A stretch of DNA of 64,000 bases from Nocardiopsis quinghaiensis. Its GTDB lineage: Bacteria; Actinomycetota; Actinomycetes; Streptosporangiales; Streptosporangiaceae. Positions 16,894 to 25,094 of the stretch are shown here, in pieces; positions within the stretch are counted from its first letter, which is position 1, and every line of letters begins with the position of its first letter. A program made the position numbers and the translations under genes. The notes beneath the pieces were generated by a model. The model was not told where the DNA came from, searched no databases, and worked only from the letters and a program-made list of their open reading frames with translations. The DNA lies in contig NZ_VWVU01000005.1 of assembly GCF_008638365.1 (NCBI RefSeq), forward strand, positions 186,001-250,000, written 5' to 3'.

Positions 16894-18582
16894 TCAGCCG
16901 AGGAACATCCCGTAGAGACCGGGTGAGCGGGTGGCCACCGGGTCCAGGTGGTGGCCCATCACCTTGCTGTGGGACTCCCGCAGGTCCAGGTCGACCAGCA
17001 GCTGCTCCTCGAACCCGGGCCTCGACCAGTACCCGGTCGGATAGCGCATCAGCGCGATCGGCTGCCCGGGGGCGAACTCGTCGGCACGCAGCACCTGGCT
17101 GCCGACACCGGCCGGACTGTCCAGGCGGGTGCACGAGACCAGGTGCACCCGGTTCTCCTCCGTGCGCTCGGTCGCGGCCACGTGCGCGGCCTCGGGAACA
17201 CGCCAGTCGGCCGGGTGGGCGATGACCTCGGCGCCCGCCAGGGTCAGCAGCCGCGCCACCTCGGGTACCCACACCTCGTCGCCGACCATCAGGCCGATCG
17301 TCCCGATCTCGGTGCGGGCCACGTCGATCCGGTCTCCGGGTACGGCCCACTCCCGCTCCGCGGAGTTCAGGTGGGTCTTGCGGTAGGTGTGGGCGATCCG
17401 CCCGGTGCCGTCGACGAGGTAGGCGGTGGAGTGGTACCTCCCCGCCGCCGACTCCTCGACCAGGTGGGCCACCACCCACACCCCCGCTTCGGCGCAGGCC
17501 CGGCCCAGACGCTCCAGCACCTGTGCGGACAGCTTCGCGGCGGCGGCCGGGTCGGCGGCCTCCTCACCCGGAGCGAAGCAGAAGAGGGCGGGCAGTACGC
17601 CCAGGTCGGCACCGCGCCGCCCGGCATAGGCGATCTGGTCCAGCGCTCGGGTGACCGTCCACTCGGTGTTGGGGAAGTGGCTGACCTGGAGCGCGACCAC
17701 ACGCAGCGGCCGGGTCGGCATCTCCTGGGGTGCGGGGCCGCACATCGACGCGACCGGCAGTGCCTCCAGCGGCGCGGTCAGGGGCGCGTAGAGGTCGGTG
17801 CGCCGCCAGGCGAAGACGTCCCCGATCCCGGACACTGCCTTGTCGTCGGCCTCGCCGGGATCGATGTCGGCGACGACGATCCCCGGCTCCAGCTCGCCGG
17901 CGTCGGCCAGGCGGGTCCCGTCCGGGGCGACGATCTGGCTGCCGCCCATCCACGGCCAGCCGTCGGCGGGGCCGCCGACGGTGTTGGCCGCCACGTGGAA
18001 GACGCGGTTCTCCATCGCGCGCAGCGGAACGTGCACCCGGAACTCGTCGGGGCCCCGGGAGTTCAGCGAGTTGCACAGGATCTGGGCCCCCAGCAGCGCC
18101 AGGGCCCGCGGGGTGTCGGGCACGATGCCGTCGGCGCACAGCAGCAGCCCGATCCGGCCGAGCTCGGTCTCATGGACCTGGTAGGGCTCGTCCCCGGGGA
18201 CGAAGAGGGTGTACTCGTAGTCCCACAGCACGTGCTTGCGGTGCACGCCGACGATCTCGCCGTCGGGGCCGATGAGGACCGAGCAGATGTAGACGTCGGG
18301 GGCGGCCTCGCCGCGCAGGTCCACCCCGGCCGCGACGTACACCCCCCGTTCCCGGGCTGTCTCTCGCAGCCCGCTGACGAAGGCGCCGTCGAGCGTCTCG
18401 GAGAGCTCCCAGCACTGCCGGCGGTCGGCGTGGTCGCGCACCCGGTTGCTGTTCTCGGGCAGCACCACCAGCCGGGCGCCGGCGTCGGCGGCGCGCCTGA
18501 TGTGGTCGGCGCACAGCTGGAGGTTGGCGGCCACGTCCGTTCCGGAGAAGAACTGTGCCGCCGCCACACGGTGAAGGGTCAT
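16894..18582 (-). CDS. Tandem nitrilase-superfamily protein with degenerate second domain
   Basis: The 562-aa product is two carbon-nitrogen hydrolase domains in one chain, about twice the usual length. Domain 1 (residues 1-280) has the complete triad: Glu43 in LPENS, Lys116 in HRKH, Cys149 in LLLCADG. Domain 2 (residues 293-562) keeps Lys402 in YRKTH but has Ala332 (LPALF) for the Glu and Gly434 (LMVGDEV) for the Cys, so it should be inactive and may serve structure or control. Domain 1 probably hydrolyses an amide, carbamoyl or nitrile. It is the last gene of the operon starting at 21240; AGGAAAG precedes ATG 18582. Confidence 0.82.
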   Translation of the reverse strand: MTLHRVAAAQFFSGTDVAANLQLCADHIRRAADAGARLVVLPENSNRVRDHADRRQCWELSETLDGAFVSGLRETARERGVYVAAGVDLRGEAAPDVYICSVLIGPDGEIVGVHRKHVLWDYEYTLFVPGDEPYQVHETELGRIGLLLCADGIVPDTPRALALLGAQILCNSLNSRGPDEFRVHVPLRAMENRVFHVAANTVGGPADGWPWMGGSQIVAPDGTRLADAGELEPGIVVADIDPGEADDKAVSGIGDVFAWRRTDLYAPLTAPLEALPVASMCGPAPQEMPTRPLRVVALQVSHFPNTEWTVTRALDQIAYAGRRGADLGVLPALFCFAPGEEAADPAAAAKLSAQVLERLGRACAEAGVWVVAHLVEESAAGRYHSTAYLVDGTGRIAHTYRKTHLNSAEREWAVPGDRIDVARTEIGTIGLMVGDEVWVPEVARLLTLAGAEVIAHPADWRVPEAAHVAATERTEENRVHLVSCTRLDSPAGVGSQVLRADEFAPGQPIALMRYPTGYWSRPGFEEQLLVDLDLRESHSKVMGHHLDPVATRSPGLYGMFLG

Positions 18583-18637
18583 CGTCTCGCTTTCCTGGGT
18601 GGGGTCTGGGGAGCGGCGCCCGTGGGGCGCCCGGTGC

Positions 18638-19381
18638 TCACAGTTCGCGCAGCAGCCGTCCGGCGCCGTCGACGGGGTCGGTGATCCCGCGGGTGCGCAG
18701 GGCGTGCCACACCGTGGCCGCGTTGATGGGGATGACGGGTTTGCCGATCTCGCGCTCCAGGCGGTCGGCGACCCCGACCGCAGGAAGGTTCGTACCGGCC
18801 TGGACCAGTGCGTCCACCCCCTCCACGTCGACCGTGCGGAACGCGGCCTCCACTTCGTGGGGCGCGACGTCGGCGATGGCCGTGGCCGAGGGGCACTTGA
18901 GCCCGTGGACGGCCGCGACGTCGTAGCCGATCTCGGTGAAGAAGCGCCGGACCTCCTCGTCGGCGACACTCTGGTAGGGGGTGATCACGCCGATGCGCCG
19001 TGCCCCCACGGCCTTCAGCGCGGCGTCGCAGGCCGCGGCGCCGGAGGTGACCTCCAGGCCCGACGCGTCACGGACCCACTGCTCGAAGCGGGCGTTGCCC
19101 TCGGCCCCGCCCCAGAAGGTCTCCGCGGACATTCCCATGACCAGGTGGTCGGGACGGCAGGTCATCACGGAGGCGATCGCGCTCTCGACCTGGCCGCGCA
19201 GGTTCTGCAGGAAGCGCTCGAACACGTCGTCGTCGTCGAGCCGGCCGTTCTCGATGAGGATACGGCCGGCGTGGTAGGAGACGCCTTCGGGGCGGATGCG
19301 GTTGTACTCGTCCTCGACGACGGTGTTCGTCGAGGGCACGATGACGCCGAACGCGGCGCGGGGTGCGAGAACGGTGGTCAC
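18638..19381 (-). CDS. Maleate isomerase / arylmalonate decarboxylase-like protein (Asp/Glu racemase superfamily)
   Basis: The 247-aa protein matches the maleate cis-trans isomerase/arylmalonate decarboxylase branch: FGVIVPSTNTVVEDE at residues 11-25, GMSAETFWGG near 83, GARRIGVITPYQ, and the ending GAGRLLREL. Both cysteines used by maleate isomerases appear replaced: the first site reads MGMSAET and the second QAGTNLPAV instead of SCTNMP. So it may not isomerise maleate in the classic way, and its reaction is open. GTG 19381 has AGGAG at 5 nt and starts one base beyond the lyase stop. Confidence 0.65.
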   Translation of the reverse strand: MTTVLAPRAAFGVIVPSTNTVVEDEYNRIRPEGVSYHAGRILIENGRLDDDDVFERFLQNLRGQVESAIASVMTCRPDHLVMGMSAETFWGGAEGNARFEQWVRDASGLEVTSGAAACDAALKAVGARRIGVITPYQSVADEEVRRFFTEIGYDVAAVHGLKCPSATAIADVAPHEVEAAFRTVDVEGVDALVQAGTNLPAVGVADRLEREIGKPVIPINAATVWHALRTRGITDPVDGAGRLLREL

Positions 19382-19382
19382 G

Positions 19383-20291
19383 TCAACTCCTGGTCGTGTC
19401 GAAGGGGCCGGGCGGCCGCGGGGCGAGGCGCTCCTCCAGCGAGGCGCACTCGGGCAGGCCCAGCAGGTCGGTGAGCTCGTCCCAGGGCATGCGGGTGCTC
19501 CCGGCGGCCGAGCCCGTGGTGCGCAGGGTGTGCAGGGTGGCGCGCATGGCACGGGCCGCGGCCAGCAGGGGCGCGACGGGGGAGAGGACCACCCGGGCGC
19601 CCAGGGCGGCGTGGGCTCCGGCCGGCGCGGGGTCGGCCGTGCCGCTCTCGGAGGCGTTGAGCACCAGTGGGAGGCCGGGCGCGGCGGCGCGCACCCGGTC
19701 GGCGGTCGCCTGGTCGAGCGCACCTTCGACGAACACCGCGTCGGCGCCGCACGCGGCGAAGGCACCGGCCCTGCGGACCGCCTCGTCGGCTCCGGCGACC
19801 GAGAGCGCGTCGGTGCGGGCGATCACCACGATGTCGCGCCGCGCCCCGACGGCGGCCTCCACGCGGGCCACGGCCTCGGCCATGGGAACGATCGCCTTGC
19901 CCGCCATGTGCCCGCAGCGCTTGGGCAGCACCTGGTCCTCGACGTGCAGGGCGGCCGCGCCGGCGAGTTCGTAGCGGTGGACGGTGCGCGCGGTCTGCGC
20001 CGGCCCCCCGTACCCGGCGTCGGCGTCGGCGATGAGCGGGACGGAGGCCGCCGCGGAGATGCGGGACACGGCCTCGACCATGTCGGTGGCGCCCACGAAA
20101 CCGAGGTCGGGCAGGCCCAGTGACACGGCCGAGACGGCGGCCCCGGAGACGTGTGCGACGCGGAATCCCGCCTCCTCCACCAGGCGTGCCGAGAGCGCGT
20201 CGAAGCATCCGGGGGCCAGGAGGGGGCCGGTGTCCCCGGCGTGGAGGAGGGTGCGCAGGCGCGTCCCCGCTGAGCCGTGTCCGGGAGTCAT
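19383..20291 (-). CDS. Isocitrate lyase/PEP mutase-family lyase
   Basis: The 302-aa protein has the superfamily barrel with ADADAGYGG near residue 88 and the lyase signature EDQVLPKRCGH, with K124-R125-C126-G127-H128 containing the catalytic Cys. The short form resembles methylisocitrate lyase, 2,3-dimethylmalate lyase and oxaloacetate-hydrolase relatives. It would cleave a 2-hydroxy or 2,3-substituted dicarboxylate to pyruvate or glyoxylate plus a second acid. Its ATG overlaps the stop of the amidase gene (ATGA). The exact substrate depends on the unknown pathway. Confidence 0.8.
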   Translation of the reverse strand: MTPGHGSAGTRLRTLLHAGDTGPLLAPGCFDALSARLVEEAGFRVAHVSGAAVSAVSLGLPDLGFVGATDMVEAVSRISAAASVPLIADADAGYGGPAQTARTVHRYELAGAAALHVEDQVLPKRCGHMAGKAIVPMAEAVARVEAAVGARRDIVVIARTDALSVAGADEAVRRAGAFAACGADAVFVEGALDQATADRVRAAAPGLPLVLNASESGTADPAPAGAHAALGARVVLSPVAPLLAAARAMRATLHTLRTTGSAAGSTRMPWDELTDLLGLPECASLEERLAPRPPGPFDTTRS

Positions 20292-20947
20292 CGCAGACCC
20301 TCCAGCCACTCGGTGGCCTCCCGGGTGGTGAGCAGCTCTGCGTACTTGGCGCCCAGGTCGAACAGGTTCGCCTGGTGCGCACCGGGGTCGCGGTCGCCCA
20401 CCGCGTCGGTCACCACGACCGGGCTCAGCCCGTGGCACAGCGCGTCCACGGCGGTGGCCCGCACGCAGCCGCTGGTGCTGGTCCCGGTGACCACCGCGCC
20501 GTCGGAGCCCAGCGCGTGCAGTGTGGAGGCCAGCGCCGTGCCGAAGAAGGCGCTGGGGTACTGCTTGGTGAGGGTGATGTCCTCGGGCCGGGGCCGCAGC
20601 GGCTCGGGCGGCTCACCGTGGCGGGGGTCGGCGCCCTCGGCGAAGAGTTCCAGCGCGGGGACCTTGCGGTAGAACAGGCCGCCGTCGCGCCCGTCGGAGC
20701 GGTAGCCGACATAGGTGAAGACCACGGGCAGGCCTGCCGAGCGGGTGGTCTCGGCGAGTCCGGCGACGCGGTCGACGATGTCCTCGTCCCCGGCGTAGAG
20801 GGGGGAGAGGGGGTCGAGGTAGGCGTTGACCAGGTCGACCACGAGCAGGGCCGGGCGGCGCGGCGGGGCCAGCTCTCCGAAGAACCCCGCGCGGGTGTGG
20901 TCCGCTGTGGCCGCCTCCCGGGCGGCGGCGCCCCGGGGCCCGGTCAC
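20288..20947 (-). CDS. Isochorismatase-family amidohydrolase (maleamate-amidase-like)
   Basis: The 219-aa product has the Asp-Lys-Cys triad of cysteine hydrolases of this family: Asp38 in LLVVDLVNAY, Lys128 in TLTKQYPSAF, Cys161 in TSTSGCVRAT. The pattern with SAFFGT and SGCVRATAVDA is shared with N-carbamoylsarcosine amidases and maleamate amidohydrolase (NicF). In this operon it probably removes ammonia from a half-amide. GTG 20947 overlaps the Dabb gene stop (GTGA). Confidence 0.78.
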   Translation of the reverse strand: MTGPRGAAAREAATADHTRAGFFGELAPPRRPALLVVDLVNAYLDPLSPLYAGDEDIVDRVAGLAETTRSAGLPVVFTYVGYRSDGRDGGLFYRKVPALELFAEGADPRHGEPPEPLRPRPEDITLTKQYPSAFFGTALASTLHALGSDGAVVTGTSTSGCVRATAVDALCHGLSPVVVTDAVGDRDPGAHQANLFDLGAKYAELLTTREATEWLEGLR

Positions 20948-21240
20948 GGCAGCGCCACCTGGACGGCGTCGCGCCGGGCCAGGATCGGGCGCAGCACGGT
21001 CTCGATCAGTGCGCGGTGGGCGGGGTGCTCCTGGTAGGCGCGCCAGGCGTCGGCGTCGGCGAAGTCCATGGTGACCAGGAGGTCGGCGTTGCCCTCGGCC
21101 AGGCCGGCGTCCGGCCGCGCGGCCAGCGACCGGATCTGGGGGACGCTGTCGCTGAGCTCGTGGAAGCCCCGGAGCGCGGCCTCCCGCTGGGCGGTGGTCG
21201 CCTCGGCCGTCCACCGCAGGAGCAGAACGTGTCGGATCAC
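20944..21240 (-). CDS. Dabb (stress-responsive alpha/beta barrel) protein
   Basis: The 98-aa product starts IRHVLLLRW and carries the dimeric alpha-beta barrel pattern LVTMDFADADAWRAYQEHPAHRALI near residues 55-80. Such small proteins act as cyclases, decarboxylases or accessory proteins in catabolic and polyketide pathways. It is the first gene of the operon 21240-16894. GTG 21240 has GAGGGAA upstream; an ATG-less longer frame to 21300 lacks support. Confidence 0.72.
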   Translation of the reverse strand: MIRHVLLLRWTAEATTAQREAALRGFHELSDSVPQIRSLAARPDAGLAEGNADLLVTMDFADADAWRAYQEHPAHRALIETVLRPILARRDAVQVALP

Positions 21241-21306
21241 TGTGCGTTCCCTCGGTCGGGGAGCGGACCGAGGGAGTCGGACCCGCTCAGATTGCGCCAA
21301 TTACTA

Positions 21307-21319
21307 CATTGTGAGAGCA
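21307..21319. promoter_or_regulatory. Shared motif CATTGTGAGAGCA, copy 1
   Basis: This 13-bp sequence lies in the AT-rich divergent region between the Dabb operon and iclR 2 and occurs again at 22207-22219 before the monooxygenase gene. Extended by a degenerate base on each side the match is CTRCATTGTGAGAGCAY. Probably part of an IclR 2 operator. Confidence 0.5.
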
Positions 21320-21379
21320 TGATTTTTAATAGTTGATAGACGATAAGCGGTGGGTGGAACCCTCGTCAAGGGAGTGGTC

Positions 21380-22156
21380 ATGGCGGCAGCGGAACGTCGG
21401 AGCGGCGCGGAGAGCTCGCGCAAGGTACTGGGCCTGCTCCTGGCCTTCGACGAGAGGCGCCACACCCTGACCACGGCCGAACTCGCCGAGGCGATCGAGG
21501 CGCCGCTGAGCTCGACGTACCGCTATCTGTCGGTGTTGCGCGACAGCGGCCTGCTGGAGGAGGCCGAGGCCGCGGGGAGCTACCGGTTGACCTTCAGGGC
21601 CATCGGCATGGCCCGCTCGGCGCGTGCCGCGTGGGGAGGCGTGGAGCGCCTGGCGCGCCCGGTCCTGGAGCGGCTCGCCGCACAGGCCGGTGAGACCGCG
21701 CTGCTGGTCAAGAGGAACAACACGGCCGCGGTGTGCGTGGACCGGGCCGAATCGCCGCATCCGGTCCGGTTGCAGTTCGACCCCGGCCAGCCGATGGCGC
21801 TGCACCGGGGCTCGGCCTCGCGCGTGCTGCTGGCGGGCATGCCCGAGCGCGAGCGCGCCGACTACCTCGCGCGCCTGGCCGAGGAGGCGGTGCGCCCTCC
21901 CGGCGCCGACCGGCGCCTCCCGACCGAGGGGGAGCTCGCGCTGGTGGCCGAGGAGGGCTGGACGCAGAGCTTCGAGGAGGTGGACGAGGGGATCTGGGGG
22001 GTCGCGGCGGCGGTGCGCGAGCAGGGGCGCCTGGTCGCCTCCGTCGGCGTGGCGGGGCCACTGTTCCGCCTGGACCAGGGTGAGCGGGAACGCGTCATCG
22101 CCCTGGTCCGCGAAGGCGCGGCCGAGGTGAGCGGTGCGATCGACCGGTTGCTTTGA
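21380..22156 (+). CDS. IclR-family transcriptional regulator 2
   Basis: The 258-aa regulator has the N-terminal winged helix (SSRKVLGLLLAFDERRHTLT, then TAELAEAIEAPLSSTYRYLS) and an effector domain with HRGSASRVLLAG and WGVAAAVREQGRLVASVGVAG. The ATG at 21380 with AAGGGAG at 5 nt is preferred over an upstream GTG. It is transcribed away from the Dabb operon and toward the monooxygenase gene, and a 13-bp motif is found before both, so these are its likely targets. Confidence 0.87.
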   Translation: MAAAERRSGAESSRKVLGLLLAFDERRHTLTTAELAEAIEAPLSSTYRYLSVLRDSGLLEEAEAAGSYRLTFRAIGMARSARAAWGGVERLARPVLERLAAQAGETALLVKRNNTAAVCVDRAESPHPVRLQFDPGQPMALHRGSASRVLLAGMPERERADYLARLAEEAVRPPGADRRLPTEGELALVAEEGWTQSFEEVDEGIWGVAAAVREQGRLVASVGVAGPLFRLDQGERERVIALVREGAAEVSGAIDRLL

Positions 22157-22192
22157 CGCCGGGCGGCGTGGGCGGTACTTTCTCAGTAGACG

Positions 22193-22219
22193 GAATTCGA
22201 TTCCTGCATTGTGAGAGCA
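22193..22219. promoter_or_regulatory. Palindrome GGAAT-TCG-ATTCC plus shared motif CATTGTGAGAGCA, copy 2
   Basis: An inverted repeat at 22193-22205 is followed at once by the second copy of CATTGTGAGAGCA (22207-22219), just upstream of the ribosome site of the monooxygenase gene (GTG 22238). Likely control site. Confidence 0.5.
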
Positions 22220-22237
22220 CACAGGAAAGGGAATCGA

Positions 22238-23443
22238 GTGAGCACCGACTCTTCCACCCCCCGCACACCAGGCGTCCCCGTCGTGGTCGTCGGCCTCGGC
22301 CCGGTCGGCGCGACCGCCGCGCTCATCCTGGCCCAGGCCGGATGCGAGGTCACCGTCCTGGAGGCGGACGCCTCCCTGGACCGCGACCTCGCCGAGTCCC
22401 GTGCCTCCACCTTCCACCCGCCCACACTGCAGATGCTGGATGATCTCGGCGTCGGCGAGGAGCTGCACCGGCGCGGCCTGATCTCGCGCTCCTACCAGTA
22501 CCGCGACCGCCACGAGGGTCTGGTGGCCGAGTTCGACCTGTCCGTGCTCGACGGTGACACGGCCTTCCCCTACCGGTTGCAGAGCGAACAGCAGAACCTG
22601 GTCGACATCATCCACCGCAGGCTCACGACGATGCCCAACGTGGAGATCGTCCTGGGCGCGCGCGTGGAGTCGGCCCGCCGCGAGGACGGTCTCGCCGTGG
22701 TGCGCACCGGCGGGGAGCGGCCGCGCGAGTGGCGCGCGCCCTGGGTCCTCGCGGCGGACGGTGCGAGCAGTACCGTCCGCAAGTGCCTGGGTGTGGACTT
22801 TCCCGGCATGACCTATCCCGAGCGCTTCCTCATCGTCTCGGTCGAGGACGACCTGTCCGCGCTCATTCCCGGGATCTGCGAGGTCAACTACGTCTCCGAC
22901 CCCGAGGAGTGGCTGGTCCTGCTGCGCACCCCGCGGCACTGGCGCGTGCTGTTCCCGGTCCCCGACGCCGCCGACACCGCCTCCGTGACCGCGCCCGGGG
23001 CCGTCCAGGACCGCCTGCGGGCGCTGGCCCCCAACCCCGGGGGGTACACGGTGGCCCACACCTCGCTCTACCACGTGCACCAGCGCGTGGCCGACGGCTT
23101 CCGACACGGGCCCTTCCTCCTGGCCGGCGACGCCGCGCACCTGAACAACCCGCTCGGCGGCATGGGGATGAACAGCGGCATCCACGACGCCGTGGACGCC
23201 GCGCACTCGGTTCTGGCGGCCATCGGCGGCGACACCTCCCCCGCGGACGGCTACTCCGGACGCCGCCGCGACGCCGCCCTCAACCTGGTGCGCACGGCCA
23301 CCCACCGCAACTGGGAGAACCTGCAGCAGAAGTCGGCGGACCAGCGCCGGAGGAACCACGAGGAGCTGAGCCGCACCGCCGCGGACCCGGCGAGCGCCCG
23401 GGACTACCTGAGGGTGAGCTCGATGCTCGTCTCCCGCGCCTGA
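22238..23443 (+). CDS. FAD-dependent aromatic-ring monooxygenase (PHBH family)
   Basis: The 401-aa flavoprotein has the three FAD marks of the group A hydroxylases: VVVGLGPVGATAA near residue 16, AADGASSTVRK near 178, and LLAGDAAHLNNPLGGMGMN near 298. It inserts one oxygen into an aromatic or pyridine-type ring using NAD(P)H and O2; relatives include 6-hydroxynicotinate and 2-methyl-3-hydroxypyridine-5-carboxylate oxygenases as well as phenol hydroxylases. The GTG at 22238 with AGGAAAGGG upstream is preferred. In this locus it is the obvious oxidative step. Confidence 0.83.
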   Translation: MSTDSSTPRTPGVPVVVVGLGPVGATAALILAQAGCEVTVLEADASLDRDLAESRASTFHPPTLQMLDDLGVGEELHRRGLISRSYQYRDRHEGLVAEFDLSVLDGDTAFPYRLQSEQQNLVDIIHRRLTTMPNVEIVLGARVESARREDGLAVVRTGGERPREWRAPWVLAADGASSTVRKCLGVDFPGMTYPERFLIVSVEDDLSALIPGICEVNYVSDPEEWLVLLRTPRHWRVLFPVPDAADTASVTAPGAVQDRLRALAPNPGGYTVAHTSLYHVHQRVADGFRHGPFLLAGDAAHLNNPLGGMGMNSGIHDAVDAAHSVLAAIGGDTSPADGYSGRRRDAALNLVRTATHRNWENLQQKSADQRRRNHEELSRTAADPASARDYLRVSSMLVSRA

Positions 23444-23461
23444 GCGGCTCCGGCGCACGAT

Positions 23462-23571
23462 CGCGCCCCCGCGCCGGTGGTCCGCCCCGCGCGGGGGCGC
23501 GGCCCTTCCTTCCCCCGGTGGGGGAGCGCGTTCCCCGGGCCTCTCCGAGGCGGAAGGGCCGGGGAACGCGC
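23462..23571. terminator. Two strong hairpins between convergent genes
   Basis: Perfect 13-bp arms at 23462-23474/23489-23501 and again at 23526-23538/23559-23571 lie in the 175-bp gap between the monooxygenase and the amidohydrolase, each gene thus having its own terminator. Confidence 0.75.
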
Positions 23572-23618
23572 GGCGGCCCTTCCGCGCGCCCCGAGGGCAC
23601 GCGGCCGGGCCGCCCGGC

Positions 23619-25082
23619 TCAGCCCCGCCTGACGTAGAGGCCCCGGGGCTCGCCCACGACCTTGCCGGCCTCCACGATCCGGGCGCCGCGCAGGAACACG
23701 TCGGTGACCGAGGCGCTGATCTCGGCGCCCTCGAAGGGGGAGTACTCCTGGACGGACTCCGAGTCGCGGGCCCGCACCGTCCAGGAGGCGTCCGGGTCCA
23801 GCAGCGCGATGTCGGCGTCGTAGCCGGGCGCGATGGTGCCCTTGTCCCGGAGCCCGTAGCGCTGCGCCGGATTCCACGAGACCAGCCGCGCGACGTCCGT
23901 CTCGGACAGGCCGCGGCGGCGCCCCTCGGAGAAGAGCCCGGGGAGCAGGTACTCCGCGCCCCCGAATCCGGACTTGGAGAGGAAGACGTCGTCGCGGTCG
24001 GCGCCGAACTTCATCTCCTCCTTGCAGCAGGCGTGGTCGCTGACGACCCAGTCGACGTCGCCGGCCAGCACGTGCTCCCACAACGCCTCGACGTCGGCGC
24101 GCGGGCGCAGCGGCGGGTTGACCTTGCCGCCGACGGGGTGGCCGGTGTCGATGTCGGTCAGCAGGTGGCCCAGGGTCACCTCGCGCCGGAAGTCGATGTG
24201 GGGGAAGGTCCGGGCCATGGTCATCGCCGCCTCCATGGCCTCGGCCGAGGTCAGGTGCAGCAGGTTGATCGTGGGCAGGCCCGTGGCGTGCGCCAGGTAG
24301 GAGGCGATGGTGACCGCCAGGCCCTCGGAGTGCGGCGGCCGGGAGGCGCTGTAGGCGGCCAGGCCGCTCAGTTCGCCCTCCTCCTGCACCATCCGGGTGT
24401 AGGCGGACATGATCTCGGCCGTCTCGCAGTGCAGCGACAGCGAGAGCCGGTCGGCGATCCGGGGATGGCGCTCGCGCACGCCCTGGAGCGCGCGCATGAC
24501 GAACTCGAAGTGGGCGATGTCGTAGCGCTCCCCGGGCGGGGTCATCAGGAACGAGGCCTGGTCGTCCGAGCGCCCGTGCAGCCCGTGGCCGCCGTAGAAC
24601 ATGAAGATCTTGAAGGAGGTGACACCGAAGTCGTCGACCAGCGCGTCGAGTTCCTCCAGGTGGCTGCGCTGCATCGGCGCGACGTGGAAGGCGTAGTCGA
24701 TGTGCGCGCGGCCCTCGGCGAGGGAGAGCACCTCGGGGAAGAAGTCCGCGTAGTCGCCGCCCCTGTTCAGGTAGTACTGGCCGGTGCGGATGTAGGTCAG
24801 ACCGGTGGTCACCCCGCCCTGGGCCGCGGCGCGGCTCTCCGTGCGGGTGTCCACGTCCAGGGGGTTGTAGATTCCCCAGTGCTGGTGGCCGTCCACCGCG
24901 CCGGGGAAGGCCAGCCGGCCGCCGCCGTCCACGACCTCGGGGGCGAGGGAGGCGTCGATGCCGGGCGCGACCTGCGCCACCTGGCCCCCGGCCACGGCGA
25001 TGTCGCCCTCCTCCACCGTGTCGGTGTCGGGGCGCACCACTCTGACGTTCTTGATGATCGAGTCGAACTCGAAGTCGGACAC
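23619..25082 (-). CDS. Hydantoinase/dihydropyrimidinase-type cyclic amidohydrolase
   Basis: The 487-aa protein is a binuclear metal amidohydrolase: His66 and His68 in DGHQHWG, the carbamylated Lys158 in TSFKIFM, His218 in SLHCET, His276 in LLHLTSAE and Asp349 in VVSDHACC. This set is that of D-hydantoinases, allantoinases and dihydropyrimidinases, which open cyclic amides or imides. Here it would open the ring of the pathway substrate or an intermediate. GTG 25082 has GAGGGGATC upstream and lies 12 nt after the flavin dehydrogenase stop, so both are cotranscribed. Confidence 0.83.
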   Translation of the reverse strand: MSDFEFDSIIKNVRVVRPDTDTVEEGDIAVAGGQVAQVAPGIDASLAPEVVDGGGRLAFPGAVDGHQHWGIYNPLDVDTRTESRAAAQGGVTTGLTYIRTGQYYLNRGGDYADFFPEVLSLAEGRAHIDYAFHVAPMQRSHLEELDALVDDFGVTSFKIFMFYGGHGLHGRSDDQASFLMTPPGERYDIAHFEFVMRALQGVRERHPRIADRLSLSLHCETAEIMSAYTRMVQEEGELSGLAAYSASRPPHSEGLAVTIASYLAHATGLPTINLLHLTSAEAMEAAMTMARTFPHIDFRREVTLGHLLTDIDTGHPVGGKVNPPLRPRADVEALWEHVLAGDVDWVVSDHACCKEEMKFGADRDDVFLSKSGFGGAEYLLPGLFSEGRRRGLSETDVARLVSWNPAQRYGLRDKGTIAPGYDADIALLDPDASWTVRARDSESVQEYSPFEGAEISASVTDVFLRGARIVEAGKVVGEPRGLYVRRG

Positions 25083-25094
25083 GCTGATCCCCTC

